Origin: Fabrea salina
Lineage: Eukaryota; Ciliophora; Heterotrichea; Heterotrichida; Fabreidae
Assembly: GCA_022984795.1 (NCBI GenBank)
Contig: JALIHJ010000028.1
Location: 62,001-126,000, forward strand
DNA length: 64,000 nucleotides
Direction of reading: 5' to 3'
Shown piece by piece: positions 46,560 through 56,188 of the stretch. The first letter of the stretch is position 1, and the number at the start of each line of letters is the position of its first letter. Position numbers and translations under genes: made by a program. The notes beneath the pieces were generated by a model that did not search any database, was not told the origin of the DNA, and worked only from the letters and a program-made list of their open reading frames with translations.

Positions 46560-48020
46560 TTACAAGAAAGATCTGTTGACACTTATGCGAGCTTTTTTAA
46601 AAGGACTTTTGAACTTTTTGGAGGGTCTTTTCTTAGTGCGCGCTACAGGCGTGTTGGACCTTACCTGCATTTCTTGTCTTTGAGGTTTTAAGTTAGACTT
46701 GGCCCTAGAAATCTTGGAGTTTCTTCGCTCGCCAACAACTGAGTTCCTTCCGGCAAAGAACCTTTGTTCTTTATGGGCTTGTGGAGTGTAAAAGTCCTCA
46801 TCAACTCTGCTTTTAACTGGTCTGTGGGGTCTGAGTTTTTTTTCTTTAGGCTTTTCAGAAGGTTGTTTAAGAGTTGACTTGGTTTCTTGGACTTCTTCAG
46901 CAGGTGACTTCTTTTCAGTTGACTTTTTAGAAGCTTCTTTGTTGGTTTGGTTGAGTTCTTCCATTTGCATGTCTTCGGCGTAAGAAGTGTTTATTAGTTT
47001 GAAAACCAGTTCTTCTCGCTTAGTAATTGGGATGTCAGTTTCCACAAATATCTCGTTTAAGTTTGCCTTGCCGTCCTTAGCCATTTCTTCAAGTCTAAGT
47101 TTGATCTTGTTTGCTTGGGGTGTGCTCAGGTCTCCTACTTCTCTTAGTTTGTTGATTTTGTTTTTGAGTCCTAAAATGCTTTTTTGGTCAGGAGGGCCTT
47201 CTTTTTCGTCGTCTTCAGAGTCTTCATAGGTGAAAGTAAAGTACTCAGGCAAAGGAGCTGCTAAAGGAGTGTTGGGTTCAGAGGACAACTTGTCAGGAGC
47301 TACATACTCGTAGTAAGTCCGGTTGGCTTCAGAAAGCACCTGCATGAGTTCTTTAGCGACGGTTTCAAGGGTATTTACAAGCATGTTGATATGTGAGTTC
47401 AAACGTTCTTCTTCAGTAGCGTCGTCTTCTAGGTTGTCTAGTTCGTTTTGGCTCTGCATAGTGTCTTTTTTAGAAGAAGCAGCTGAGTTCATTAGACTGG
47501 TGTTTATGTTGATTTTGGGGTACTTTACATTTTCCTCAACTACACTGTTTGGAACTAAGGGTTTAAGTATCCTCCTTACATCCAAGTCGAGGTTTTTCAA
47601 GTAGTCCACTAAACCTTCCCTGCACCTTTCTCGGTACTCACTTAGGATTCTAGACACTCTTAACTGAGTTTTCCCTATAGACTGCCCGTCTCGTTTAAGT
47701 CTTTCCTGGATGTGCACTAAGTGCATTTTCAAAGACTTGCAGAGTCTCTTCATCTTAGCCATTCCTTTGATTCCTTCAGTCATCCTTCCTGTGATTTCGT
47801 GAAGCTGGGTGTCCTTTTCGTACAGGTCACTTGCGTACTTGGCAAATTCTTCAAACAACGAAATATCAATTGTGACTTTATTGGGTTGGTCCTATATAAA
47901 ACTTACAGGCAGTGAGTCTAGTTCGACGGAGTCTAGGATACCGATGAGTTCTCCGTGCATTTGGGTCATTTCTTTGTGGTGAGTTTTTAGAGTTTTTAAA
48001 TCTGCCAAAGGACTAGGCAT
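46560..48020 (-). CDS. Coiled-coil protein of unknown family (one 15-nt intron)
   Basis: Exons 47907-48020 and 46560-47891 give 481 residues starting MPSPLADLKTLKTHHKE. Helical segments fill the first 210 residues, with an acidic middle and a strongly basic Ser/Pro tail (RTKKRPSKKFKSPFKKARIS). No catalytic motif. The intron is proven by a TAG that would otherwise end the protein after 43 residues, in the sequence following LDSLP. The start codon is only 5 bp from the start of the divergent TPR gene. Confidence 0.65.
47892..47906 (-). other. 15-nt spliceosomal intron
   Basis: On the minus strand GTAAGTTTTATATAG, lying between codons (phase 0). Its own last three bases are an in-frame TAG if retained. 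Confidence 0.85.
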
Positions 48021-48025
48021 TTATT

Positions 48026-50299
48026 ATGAAAAGGCATAGTGTGGACTTTGCAGGTGGACACTCAACTGACTACGAACCTCCTATACCACAAAAAGAGTTT
48101 TTCAAGCAGTGCAAAGAGTTGCTTAAGGTTTCTAAAAGCAAGAGACAAACAACAACTGAGGAAATGCCTAGGCTTTCCAATTTCAGTGCTGAAAGGATTG
48201 ACCAGAGAATTAATACTGAATTAGCCAGACGCAGAAGACAAGAAGAAGAAAACACAAAAACAGTTGAGTTTGAGGTAGAAGACAAGTCTTGGTTCATGGT
48301 CTTTGTACTGGGACTCCAAAAGTTAACAGAAACCTTTGCAAACCAAGAAGAACTCAACGCTTTTTTGGAACAAGAACCCAAAACTAGTTCTGACAGACAC
48401 TTTTTAAAGGCTAAAAAACTTGTTTTTGAAGGAGAAACTGAAGAAGGGTTTCAGTTGTTAAAAAAGATCAAAAGAACAAGTTACTCCGAACAAGTTAAAC
48501 TTTGGTGGTGCAGTGTAGCTGTTGAAGGGAACCTTTTTGAACACGAACAAACTGAAACTAAGCAAATCATGAGTTGTTGTGGGTCCAGAAAAACCCAGTC
48601 TGAAAACTCAATTGCAACTATTTTTGACACTTTAACTCAACTCAACTCACTAGAGAGCTATTGGGTTTTGCTAGAAATAGCTCTTAGAAACATTAAGTCC
48701 CAAACCGAACACCCTGAGTATTACGCAGCCAAAATCTTTGGTATTGAAAAGTACTACGGCTACTTAGCTTGGAGTCACTTAGCTTTTAACTCAAAGCAGT
48801 TCCAAAAAGCTATTGACATTCTTAAAGAAGTTACTTACTTCTACCCTGAAATGCCAGAAAGTTACCTAAAACTGTTTGAACACTACTACTACAAAGTAAA
48901 AGACTACGAACAAGCCCAAGACGTTGCTGCCCAAGCCTTTGTAAGAGTTAAAGACCAAAAGTACCAGAGTTACTACAACCTGTTTTGTATATTTTACTCA
49001 AAAGCTTACTTTAAACTCAAAAAATTCGACCAAGCCAATGAACTGCTTCTCCAAAAGTTCATTAAGCACCCTTCTTACAAACTATGCTTGTACCACTTCG
49101 GAAGGTTTGTGCTTAAGTCTAACAATACCCAACTTTTAGGAAGTGCTTTAGGCGCACTTGAAGAGTACCTTAAGTACGGCTCTAAAAGTGCCCACTACTG
49201 GATTGCTAAGGGGTACTTTAAGTGCAGACTTTACTCTAAAGGAATCAAGCACTTAAAAAAAGCACTTGAAACTGCAGACGAACTTAAGCAAAAAGAGATC
49301 CACCAAACACTAAGCACTTACTCCAAAGTTGTCACTGCACTAGAAAGCACCAAAAACCAAACCATCGAATGCTACAAAGAAAAGTGCGAAGAAGTCAAAG
49401 AACTCGACAGAGTTAAAGGAGAAATCTTGTTTTGCAGAATGCTAATTAAAGAAAACAAGCAAACCCAAGCTTTTCAAAAACTAAGGGAACTCTCTGAGCT
49501 AACCAAGTACAGGGTCGAAGTTTACTTTGAGTTATTTAAACTCCTTAAAAACTACCCTTACGCCGAAACCAACACCTTAATCAAAGAAATGCTAGTTAAG
49601 GCAATGCACCCCAAAGTGACTCCTTCAAAGTGGGTTAAGTGCGTGATACTTTACTCCAAGTTGATATCTGAAACTCGGCCTTCAAAGGCAATAAGGGCTT
49701 TAAAGTACATAGGAAAACTCTACCCAGCAAGCAACCTGCCTTACGTCAACTGCATCCACAACGCTAGTTTGCTAGTTAACTTAGACAACTCAGGAGTAGA
49801 AGCCCTTAGTTCTGGGTGCTACTCCTACTCGTGCGAAGTGTGTTCTCCTGAAGACGAAGAAGCAGCACCCAAACCTGACAACGTGCTTCACAGTGGCTAC
49901 GTCATAGGGTCGCTGCCTGACTTGTACTCGTTTAAAAAAGTAGACATTTTGCAAGTAGAACACAGCATTAACTCTATGGACAGCGACTTAGTTGTAATCT
50001 ACGAAGAAAAGAAAGTTGAGTTCAGTGTTTGTGGGAACTACAAGTTTCTTTACCTGATTGGAAAGATATCAGCGAACTACGGAGTGAAACTAGAAGACGG
50101 AATATGTGCAATTGAAGACTTTTTGAAGGTAAAACCCCAAACTAACAACCCTAAACTCTTAGTAAAAGCTAAGTTCTGGAGAGCCAAGATCCTGGAGAAG
50201 CTTTGCAAAGTCGACAAAGCAAAAGAAATCTTGTCCGAAATAACTCCTCAACTCCAAGAACTAGACCTCCTTTACCTAATAAACGAAAGTAATAATTAG
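48026..50299 (+). CDS. Large TPR protein
   Basis: 757 residues. After a polar 100-residue start, tetratricopeptide-type helical pairs run from about 120 to 600 (YYGYLAWSHLAFNSKQFQKA, YKVKDYEQAQDVAAQAF, YWIAKGYFKCRLYSKGIKHL) and return at the end (AKFWRAKILEKLCKVDKAKE). It is a scaffold-type protein with no enzyme motif. It resembles intraflagellar-transport or APC-type TPR proteins only in general build. Leader and spacing suggest an extremely short 5' UTR. Confidence 0.75.
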   Translation: MKRHSVDFAGGHSTDYEPPIPQKEFFKQCKELLKVSKSKRQTTTEEMPRLSNFSAERIDQRINTELARRRRQEEENTKTVEFEVEDKSWFMVFVLGLQKLTETFANQEELNAFLEQEPKTSSDRHFLKAKKLVFEGETEEGFQLLKKIKRTSYSEQVKLWWCSVAVEGNLFEHEQTETKQIMSCCGSRKTQSENSIATIFDTLTQLNSLESYWVLLEIALRNIKSQTEHPEYYAAKIFGIEKYYGYLAWSHLAFNSKQFQKAIDILKEVTYFYPEMPESYLKLFEHYYYKVKDYEQAQDVAAQAFVRVKDQKYQSYYNLFCIFYSKAYFKLKKFDQANELLLQKFIKHPSYKLCLYHFGRFVLKSNNTQLLGSALGALEEYLKYGSKSAHYWIAKGYFKCRLYSKGIKHLKKALETADELKQKEIHQTLSTYSKVVTALESTKNQTIECYKEKCEEVKELDRVKGEILFCRMLIKENKQTQAFQKLRELSELTKYRVEVYFELFKLLKNYPYAETNTLIKEMLVKAMHPKVTPSKWVKCVILYSKLISETRPSKAIRALKYIGKLYPASNLPYVNCIHNASLLVNLDNSGVEALSSGCYSYSCEVCSPEDEEAAPKPDNVLHSGYVIGSLPDLYSFKKVDILQVEHSINSMDSDLVVIYEEKKVEFSVCGNYKFLYLIGKISANYGVKLEDGICAIEDFLKVKPQTNNPKLLVKAKFWRAKILEKLCKVDKAKEILSEITPQLQELDLLYLINESNN

Positions 50300-50304
50300 T
50301 AAAG

Positions 50305-50718
50305 ATGGACTCAGAGGTGCAGGGAAAACTTCCACAAAAAAACAACCAACCAGACATCAAAAGGTTCATCACGCGAATGCATAACCGCATAGACAACGTG
50401 AAATCAGGAATCTCCGAAACCCACCAGTCTTATAAACAACTGCAGTCCAACTTAAAAGCAATGGAAACCCAAAACAAAGACGAAACAGACGAAATTCATA
50501 CTAAGATCCTTGAAGACGTACAAAACCTAGAAGTACAACTTAGGCAAATTCAAGAAGAAAGCAAAAGCGATGTTAGCTTTTTAAAACAGCAAATAGGAAC
50601 TGGAACCCAAGAGTTCATGAAGATGGAGCAAGACGTGTTGCTATTGGGTTCTCGAGTTAACGAGATCGAAAGGCAGATTGGTGCAGAACTTACTCTGCCA
50701 GACAGTGATCAAGACTAA
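50305..50718 (+). CDS. Small coiled-coil protein
   Basis: 137 residues of near-continuous amphipathic helix (KQLQSNLKAMETQNKDETDE, LRQIQEESKSDVSFLKQQIG), ending in an acidic ELTLPDSDQD. No known domain. It starts 5 nt after the stop of the TPR gene in the same orientation. A subunit of a larger helical complex is plausible. Confidence 0.6.
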   Translation: MDSEVQGKLPQKNNQPDIKRFITRMHNRIDNVKSGISETHQSYKQLQSNLKAMETQNKDETDEIHTKILEDVQNLEVQLRQIQEESKSDVSFLKQQIGTGTQEFMKMEQDVLLLGSRVNEIERQIGAELTLPDSDQD

Positions 50719-50732
50719 ACTTAATCTTTGAG

Positions 50733-51383
50733 TTACATTAAAGTGGGTTTGAAGTAGGTGTTTTTGGTTTCAATTTCTTTGAGTTTGCGCCAGTACTCTT
50801 CAATGAACTTTTCACTGTCACTTTCTTCTTCACACTGAGTGCCTTTAGTGACTCCAACATTGTAGCCAAACTGCTTGTAAGGTTCAATGTCAAAGTTCTT
50901 TAGAGGAAAAGGTGTGTTGGACTTGAGTTTCTGCTTGAAGTCAATAGGGGTTTGTTTTTTCGAAGGTTTGGGTTCGTAAATGGACTTCCTTTTTCGGTAT
51001 AGTGAATTTTTAGGCTTTTGGATGTTAGGAGTGATGCTTGGAAGTCTGATCCTGTCTTTGTTTCCAAAAGTTGTGTCTATGTTGAACAAGTAAGAAGTGT
51101 CTAGAAACATTATGCTTTGTTCATCCAGACTGTTGAAATTCTTTTTGGCTTTTCTTTTCTTCTTGTAAGCTTTGTGGGGCGAAACACTAGGAGAAGTAAG
51201 CCCTTTAACGTGGATGTCAAGTGGAATGTCTTGGTCTTTGTTTACTAGGTTTATCGAAGGCATGATGTAGTTGGAAACCATTGGACTTTCGTGTCTGTAA
51301 TTATTACTACAGTTGAGTCCTGTTACTTCTAAGTCCGGGTTTGGGTCTTTGGTTGGCTTTAAAAACTGCTTTTTCAAAATCAT
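50733..51383 (-). CDS. Basic low-complexity protein, unknown
   Basis: 216 residues rich in Lys, Asn, Ser and Pro, without globular domain except a short acidic helix near the C-terminus (SEKFIEEYWRKLKEIE). No signal peptide or membrane segment. Function unknown. It starts 21 bp from the stop of the Tom40 gene upstream on the same strand. Confidence 0.5.
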   Translation of the reverse strand: MILKKQFLKPTKDPNPDLEVTGLNCSNNYRHESPMVSNYIMPSINLVNKDQDIPLDIHVKGLTSPSVSPHKAYKKKRKAKKNFNSLDEQSIMFLDTSYLFNIDTTFGNKDRIRLPSITPNIQKPKNSLYRKRKSIYEPKPSKKQTPIDFKQKLKSNTPFPLKNFDIEPYKQFGYNVGVTKGTQCEEESDSEKFIEEYWRKLKEIETKNTYFKPTLM

Positions 51384-51404
51384 TTATTTACTAAGTGTTT
51401 AACA

Positions 51405-52421
51405 CTAACTAGCTCCAAGGTTAATACTTATTCCAAACTTCTGCTCTTGCTTGAAAAAGTCGGTCTCGGCGTGCAAGCCCATTTTGAAGAAGGGGTTTAT
51501 GTAGTGCTGCAAGTAGCTGGAAAGTGTTCCACTGCCAGTAATTTGGGCTAAGAACCTTGCCCGCATAAAACGCACAGACATTCCTCCAACAAACTGCAAG
51601 TCTCTGCTTTGCCCGTTGTAAACTAGCTCAGTTGAGTAAGTAATGTTAGGGTTGCCCTTAACAGTAGCTCCCAAGTGTATTAACTTCTGTGCTGCCATGT
51701 ACTGCGCAAACATTGTGGTGTCTCCGAATATGTACTTTCCTCCGTAACTGATATCTACTATTTGTCTGGGCTTGCGCATGTTCATAATTTCAAACCCACA
51801 CACTAAGTTCTTAGTCACGCTTTGCATGTAGTTCAGAAAGAGCATTTCAAGGCCTGCACTTACCTTCATTCCGGCTATGAAGTCATTGCCCAAGTAGTCA
51901 GCTTCAAGCATGACTTGGGACTCCTTGGGTTCAAAGCTCATGTAGTTGGCCGAAAGCCGGGACTCAATGTTTTCGCTGACTTTGTAAATAGTTTTAATGT
52001 CTTGTCTTCCCTGCCCAGGCGAAAAACGTGCCATCATAAAAGGATTGGGTGACACGAAGTCGTAAGGGTTGGCCATCTTTCCTCCTGCGTACATGAAAGT
52101 CACATCGTAAGACCCACCTTGGCCGTGTGGAAGTGTCCAAGAGTTCATGAGTTGGAGTCTTTGGGAGAGCCCAGCGCCGAACTCTACCTTCACACCTTCG
52201 AGGGGTTCGATCATAGTTGCGATTCTCAAAGGCTGGAGCAGCATTTCAAAGGAAGGAGGTCTTAAAGGAAACTTCTTTTGGAGTTCAAGTTGGAGGGGGT
52301 TTTCTGACTCGTCGAAAATAATAGGTTCTTCTTCTTCTTTTTTTTCTGGTGAGTCTGGAGTTGGCACTGCACAGTCTCCGTAGCCAAACAAGAATGCTTT
52401 TATGGAATTTAGCGAGGACAT
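51405..52421 (-). CDS. TOMM40: Tom40 mitochondrial import pore
   Basis: 338 residues of porin-3 type. The helix-loop start (FPLRPPSFEMLLQPLRIATMIEPLEGVKVEFG) precedes about 19 alternating beta strands, with Tom40-like phrases LQFVGGMSVRFMRARF and LSSYLQHYINPFFKMGLHAE and the C-terminal EQKFGISINLG. Tom40 forms the outer-membrane channel for nuclear-encoded precursors. The 75-residue N-terminus is acidic. The start has the TATAAATG leader. Confidence 0.9.
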   Translation of the reverse strand: MSSLNSIKAFLFGYGDCAVPTPDSPEKKEEEEPIIFDESENPLQLELQKKFPLRPPSFEMLLQPLRIATMIEPLEGVKVEFGAGLSQRLQLMNSWTLPHGQGGSYDVTFMYAGGKMANPYDFVSPNPFMMARFSPGQGRQDIKTIYKVSENIESRLSANYMSFEPKESQVMLEADYLGNDFIAGMKVSAGLEMLFLNYMQSVTKNLVCGFEIMNMRKPRQIVDISYGGKYIFGDTTMFAQYMAAQKLIHLGATVKGNPNITYSTELVYNGQSRDLQFVGGMSVRFMRARFLAQITGSGTLSSYLQHYINPFFKMGLHAETDFFKQEQKFGISINLGAS

Positions 52422-52556
52422 TTATACCGCAGATATGCAATTTAGAAAAATTATAACTAACTCCTGATGACTTACTTGGTGTGTTACTAAACTAAGCTAG
52501 TGGCTTCGGGTTAGTTGAAATCCTTAGAAAGACCAAAAGCAAAAACCAACCTGCAC

Positions 52557-52562
52557 AAAAAA
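52557..52562 (-). terminator. Pol III T-run terminator of tRNA-Met
   Basis: On the minus strand six T residues begin one base after the tRNA discriminator A. Confidence 0.75.
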
Positions 52563-52563
52563 G

Positions 52564-52636
52564 TGCGGATTGTGAGGCTCGAACTCACGACCTTCAGATT
52601 ATGAGACTGACGCTCTACCGACTGAGCCAAACCCGC
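52564..52636 (-). tRNA. Elongator tRNA-Met (CAU)
   Basis: 73 nt without CCA or intron. The acceptor GCGGGTT pairs with AATCCGC (one G-T). The D arm starts TGGCTCAGTCGG, the anticodon loop is CTCATAA and the T arm is GTTCGAG. The anticodon-arm sequence CAGTCTCATAATCTG is the classic elongator Met form, not initiator. Confidence 0.95.
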
Positions 52637-52660
52637 TCTGGTATTTAGTTTGTAAACAAC

Positions 52661-52668
52661 TATTTATA
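52661..52668 (-). promoter_or_regulatory. TATAAATA box of the tRNA-Met gene
   Basis: On the minus strand TATAAATA lies at -32 to -25 relative to the tRNA 5' end. The identical octamer (with G on each side) is found 29 bp before the 5S gene. Confidence 0.6.
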
Positions 52669-52711
52669 CACTAACTAGGTTCTTTCGACCAAATTCTGGC
52701 TTTGAATATAA

Positions 52712-53272
52712 ATGGCTCGGCTTACTAGGTTTTTCAGTTCGGTGGCTCCTAAAGGAATTCCTGTTTACGAAGCAAAAGAATTCAGCCACCTCAGTGCTAT
52801 TGAAAAAGACTTTTTAAAACAAGCTCCACTGGCCCTCAAAGACAAGTACTACCAGTTCCTTCCTTTTTACCTTGAATCAAAACTAAGCACTATCAACAAG
52901 CGCTTCATACTCAAAATGGAACTCTACGCAGAAACCGAGCAAATGCAAATAACTTGTTTGGAACTTGGCAAACTCTTCACCAAAACAATCCCTCTGGAAA
53001 ACATAGTCCCAGTGACTCCTGAAGAGTTCGAAGTTGCCCACACACTCGGCAAAATGATCCAGCCTCCTGAGTTCGTAGACCTAGAAATGGTTTACCTCAA
53101 CAAGCCTGAACAAGAGTTTTTGGTGTTTGATAAAACAGGAGAGTGGAAAGAAGAAGGCGTCAACCACGAAGCTTTGAGTATGGAAAAAAGATTCGCAGAG
53201 CATAAGTGGCTGGACTTCACTAGTGGACCCAAAGCAGACCTGAATGGAGGTAATGTTTATACCCTTTATTAA
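52712..53272 (+). CDS. Predicted mitochondrial protein, unknown
   Basis: 186 residues. The N-terminus MARLTRFFSSVAPKG is a good mitochondrial presequence (basic, Ser-rich, no acids). The rest is a soluble alpha/beta protein with no motif I recognise (KRFILKMELYAETEQM, EEFEVAHTLGKMIQPPEF). No membrane helix. It could be a lineage-specific subunit of a respiratory or ribosomal complex. The start has the TATAAATG leader. Confidence 0.6.
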   Translation: MARLTRFFSSVAPKGIPVYEAKEFSHLSAIEKDFLKQAPLALKDKYYQFLPFYLESKLSTINKRFILKMELYAETEQMQITCLELGKLFTKTIPLENIVPVTPEEFEVAHTLGKMIQPPEFVDLEMVYLNKPEQEFLVFDKTGEWKEEGVNHEALSMEKRFAEHKWLDFTSGPKADLNGGNVYTLY

Positions 53273-53287
53273 CTAAACTTTTACAGG

Positions 53288-53803
53288 TTACCTAATAGAT
53301 GTTTTGCAAGTAGGGCAGCAAGCTTTTTGTTTGAGCCACTTGTCCACACAAGGACTGTGGAAACTATGCGAGCATGGCAGTATAGTAAACTTGTCCCCTT
53401 TAGCTACATCTTCCATGCAAATACAGCAATTGAATTTTTCAGAAGCTTCGACGTGCGGAAGTGTATTAATGAATTCGGCCGAAGCTCCGTTTTGGGGAGG
53501 TTCTTCCAAGAACTCTAGGTCTTCAATAACGCCTTGAGTCTCTAGTTCGTAAGCGTACTGCAAAGCAAGCATTTGCAGGTAGTTGGAAGAGTTCCGGCGG
53601 CGTTGGCTGTAAACTAAGAATCCTAGTCTTATCACAGACAATAGAAAGGCTGACAATAACCACCCCCAAATAACAGTGCTGATTTCTAGAGTTTCTCCCA
53701 AAGAGAGGCTCAGAAATACCAGTGAGCAAAAGATGTAAGAAGTTGTAAAGTGCTCTACACCTACAAAATAGCAAACCTTCTTTAAGCATTGTTTAACTCC
53801 CAT
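53288..53803 (-). CDS. Membrane RING-H2 protein
   Basis: 171 residues. Two hydrophobic segments (about 18-36, TSYIFCSLVFLSLSLG; about 42-65, VIWGWLLSAFLLSVIRLGFLVY) are followed by a cytosolic C-terminal RING-H2 finger: CCICMEDVAKGDKF, CSHSFHSPCVDKW, CCPTC, with all eight ligands. It is a likely ubiquitin E3 ligase of an internal membrane and a possible partner of the UBE2D-type E2 in this window. Confidence 0.85.
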   Translation of the reverse strand: MGVKQCLKKVCYFVGVEHFTTSYIFCSLVFLSLSLGETLEISTVIWGWLLSAFLLSVIRLGFLVYSQRRRNSSNYLQMLALQYAYELETQGVIEDLEFLEEPPQNGASAEFINTLPHVEASEKFNCCICMEDVAKGDKFTILPCSHSFHSPCVDKWLKQKACCPTCKTSIR

Positions 53804-53983
53804 TATAATATTTTATAAGTATTATCAGTAGAGGCTTAACTAAATATGCATCAGATTGAACTTAGTCTTCATTATCTGACAGGGATAACAATCATCACAC
53901 ATTTTATTTTTATAAAAATGATTGCCCAAGCACTTTACATGTTCAACTTAACCTAATAAATTGGTGAAGTAATCACAAACAAT

Positions 53984-54928
53984 ATGTCCACTCCTATCAA
54001 ACAGTCAGACAGTCCTAACTCTTGGCGTTCTTTTTCTAGTCCTGACAAAAACACTTCTCCACCCAAACTAGACCCAAGCTTTGCGTCAATACTCCTAGAA
54101 AAAGAAATGACTCTCGAAAGCAGCCCTTCTCCAGAACTAGTCAATGAAATCATCGAACTCTACACTCAAGCCATAGAATTCTACGAATACAGAAAAGACC
54201 CTAAGTACCTAGACTACCAAAACAGAATGCACCAAATGCTTGTAAAACCCCAGGTACTTTCAAGTCTTTCCCAGCCTAAAACTCCCGCCCGGTCTCCAGA
54301 AGAATCACCTACTTCTTACGAAGAAAAAGTGAGGGCCCGCAAACAAGAAACTGAGTCTTTTAAAATCACCCTCCACAGTGGACTTAACAAGCACCAGGCC
54401 CCCAAAACCTCCCACTCTACTCAACGAATAATGCAACGTAATAAAAACCGCACCAAAGAAGTAGTCAGAAGAACCATGGTAGACTTTAAGTCTCAGGACT
54501 CTGCTTTGGAAAGGCGCCTTGCTTCACGCAAGCAAAAGAAACTAACTAGAAGTATGGCTTTAAGTACCAATACTTCTTTTGTGGACAACAGAATGTTTGA
54601 CTGCAACTTGTCTGATATTGACGAGGAAATTGGAATGGACAGCCCTAGCAACAACAGCAGAGACGTTTCAAGTAACTTGGACGCTTTGGAAAAAGGTTTA
54701 GAGCAAATCATGGAAGCAATTTACAACGAAAAGTCCCAAAAGATCACCCAAATAAAGGTGAACTACCAAAGCCAGTTCAATGAGTTGGAAAGCCAAGGAG
54801 ACTTTGGGAAAATGATCATAGAGAAAATGAAAGCCCAGATGAACCAAGAAATCGAAGAAGTAACTAAAGAGTTAAACAAAAAACGCAGCGAGCAAATAAA
54901 CCAACTCAAGCAGCTATACAAATACTAA
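53984..54928 (+). CDS. Ser/Pro-rich protein with C-terminal coiled coil
   Basis: 314 residues. The first 225 are polar with a short helical segment (LVNEIIELYTQAIEFYEYRKD), which resembles an MIT-like helix pair. Residues 225-314 form a coiled coil (LEKGLEQIMEAIYNEKSQK; KMKAQMNQEIEEVTKELNKK). No membrane segment. Function unknown. Confidence 0.55.
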   Translation: MSTPIKQSDSPNSWRSFSSPDKNTSPPKLDPSFASILLEKEMTLESSPSPELVNEIIELYTQAIEFYEYRKDPKYLDYQNRMHQMLVKPQVLSSLSQPKTPARSPEESPTSYEEKVRARKQETESFKITLHSGLNKHQAPKTSHSTQRIMQRNKNRTKEVVRRTMVDFKSQDSALERRLASRKQKKLTRSMALSTNTSFVDNRMFDCNLSDIDEEIGMDSPSNNSRDVSSNLDALEKGLEQIMEAIYNEKSQKITQIKVNYQSQFNELESQGDFGKMIIEKMKAQMNQEIEEVTKELNKKRSEQINQLKQLYKY

Positions 54929-54969
54929 CCAATTTAAACTAAAACTTTAATTTAAAGGCTTACATTTTT

Positions 54970-55704
54970 ATGAGGAATAAAGTAGTTCTGTTGTCTAAGT
55001 CTAAACAAGACACTTCACAGTCTCCTCCTAAAAGCAACCTACCCTACTCACTCAGATTCCAGTTTTCAAACCAAAAAAACCACTCCAAACCACGAGAAGA
55101 CGTTAAGTTGTCAAATACACCTTTGCTGTTAAACAAGCCTACTAACTTCGGCTACGAAAGAAGGTGGTTCTTTCCTGGGAAAAAACTAGTGGCTTTAAGG
55201 AACAGCTACAGAACTAAAGTCAACAAAAGCCTTATGCAAAGCAGCTCTGTCAACAAAAAGCTTCTGCAAAGCAGTTCATTGAAGCAACCCAAAGCTTTTA
55301 ACTCAATCAGCAGTGTTTTGAGAGCTAACACTCAGCGTAAGCACTCTACATACGAGTCGAGTCCTCACAAAATAGACCGAAACAACTCAGTTAGTTCTCA
55401 AGACAGGTACCAACTCAACTCACACAAAGACCAAAACAAAAGCTTAGATCTAATACAGCCTTCAGGAGGCAAAGTTCAGTTTGCAAGGCACCCTAAAAAC
55501 TTAAGCTTCCAGGACTATTGTGAAGCTAAGAAGCAAGTTAAGTTCTCTGCACTTGAAAGGTTTAAAAAAAGAAATGTTTCTTTTGAAGCGTGTAGAGTCC
55601 AGAGCATACTGAAAGAGCCTGAAAAAAAGACTCAAAGTCTGCAGACTGAAGAGGACACAAAAGGCCCTGTAAATGTGTTGTACGTTGACGCATGGACTAA
55701 TTAG
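54970..55704 (+). CDS. Basic disordered protein, unknown
   Basis: 244 residues, Lys/Ser/Asn-rich, with a short internal duplication (SLMQSSSVNKKLLQSSSLK). No known domain. It ends VLYVDAWTN. Its TAG stop overlaps the TAA stop of the convergent gene in TTAG at 55701-55704. Confidence 0.5.
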   Translation: MRNKVVLLSKSKQDTSQSPPKSNLPYSLRFQFSNQKNHSKPREDVKLSNTPLLLNKPTNFGYERRWFFPGKKLVALRNSYRTKVNKSLMQSSSVNKKLLQSSSLKQPKAFNSISSVLRANTQRKHSTYESSPHKIDRNNSVSSQDRYQLNSHKDQNKSLDLIQPSGGKVQFARHPKNLSFQDYCEAKKQVKFSALERFKKRNVSFEACRVQSILKEPEKKTQSLQTEEDTKGPVNVLYVDAWTN

Positions 55705-56165
55705 CTAAATTTACTTAAAGGCAAAATAGGCAGTTTTTTCTTAAAGTGTTTTTTGTACAAGCAAACCAGAACTACAAACAAAGGAACCACTACAAAGTAA
55801 ACAGAAACTCCCCAGTTTTTCCTTTCAAACAAAAGTTTTCTGTCACTGTGGGAAGTTCTTTTTTCCTCAGAAATAGATTCAAGAGACAGAACGCAAGCTA
55901 AAGCAACTACTATGCACGTAGAAAAAGTAGTGAAAGTTTTGTTGCCTGTCATTCGTTTTTGTTGTCTAGTTTCAAGAACTATTCTTCTGCAGCGTTCTAT
56001 ATTTTCTCTGAGTACTTTGTTTTCAGCTTTGAGTTTTTCGTTTTCTTGTTGGAACTGACTGATTGAGTCTGCCAGGTGGGATATTTCAAGTTTTTTAGTG
56101 TTAAAGAGTTTTTGCGGTATTTTGCGGGGCTTGATGTTTAGTTCAAATGTGCACTGTGAGTCCAT
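55701..56165 (-). CDS. Coiled-coil membrane protein
   Basis: 154 residues. A leucine-rich coiled coil (about 28-65, ISQFQQENEKLKAENKVLREN) is followed by two hydrophobic segments (about 78-95, FTTFSTCIVVALACVLSL; about 118-138, VSVYFVVVPLFVVLVCLY) and a basic tail. It resembles a tail-anchored dimeric membrane protein. No bZIP basic region precedes the coil. Unknown function. Confidence 0.6.
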   Translation of the reverse strand: MDSQCTFELNIKPRKIPQKLFNTKKLEISHLADSISQFQQENEKLKAENKVLRENIERCRRIVLETRQQKRMTGNKTFTTFSTCIVVALACVLSLESISEEKRTSHSDRKLLFERKNWGVSVYFVVVPLFVVLVCLYKKHFKKKLPILPLSKFS

Positions 56166-56188
56166 CTTATATATTAGGCTTTGTAGAA

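Noticed and set aside
52470-52563. Possible box C/D snoRNA (TGATGA near 52473)
   Set aside because: No D box at the right spacing and no terminal stem.
53880-53895. AGGGATAACAA resembling the I-SceI site core
   Set aside because: Only part of the site matches and there is no homing endonuclease or intron nearby.
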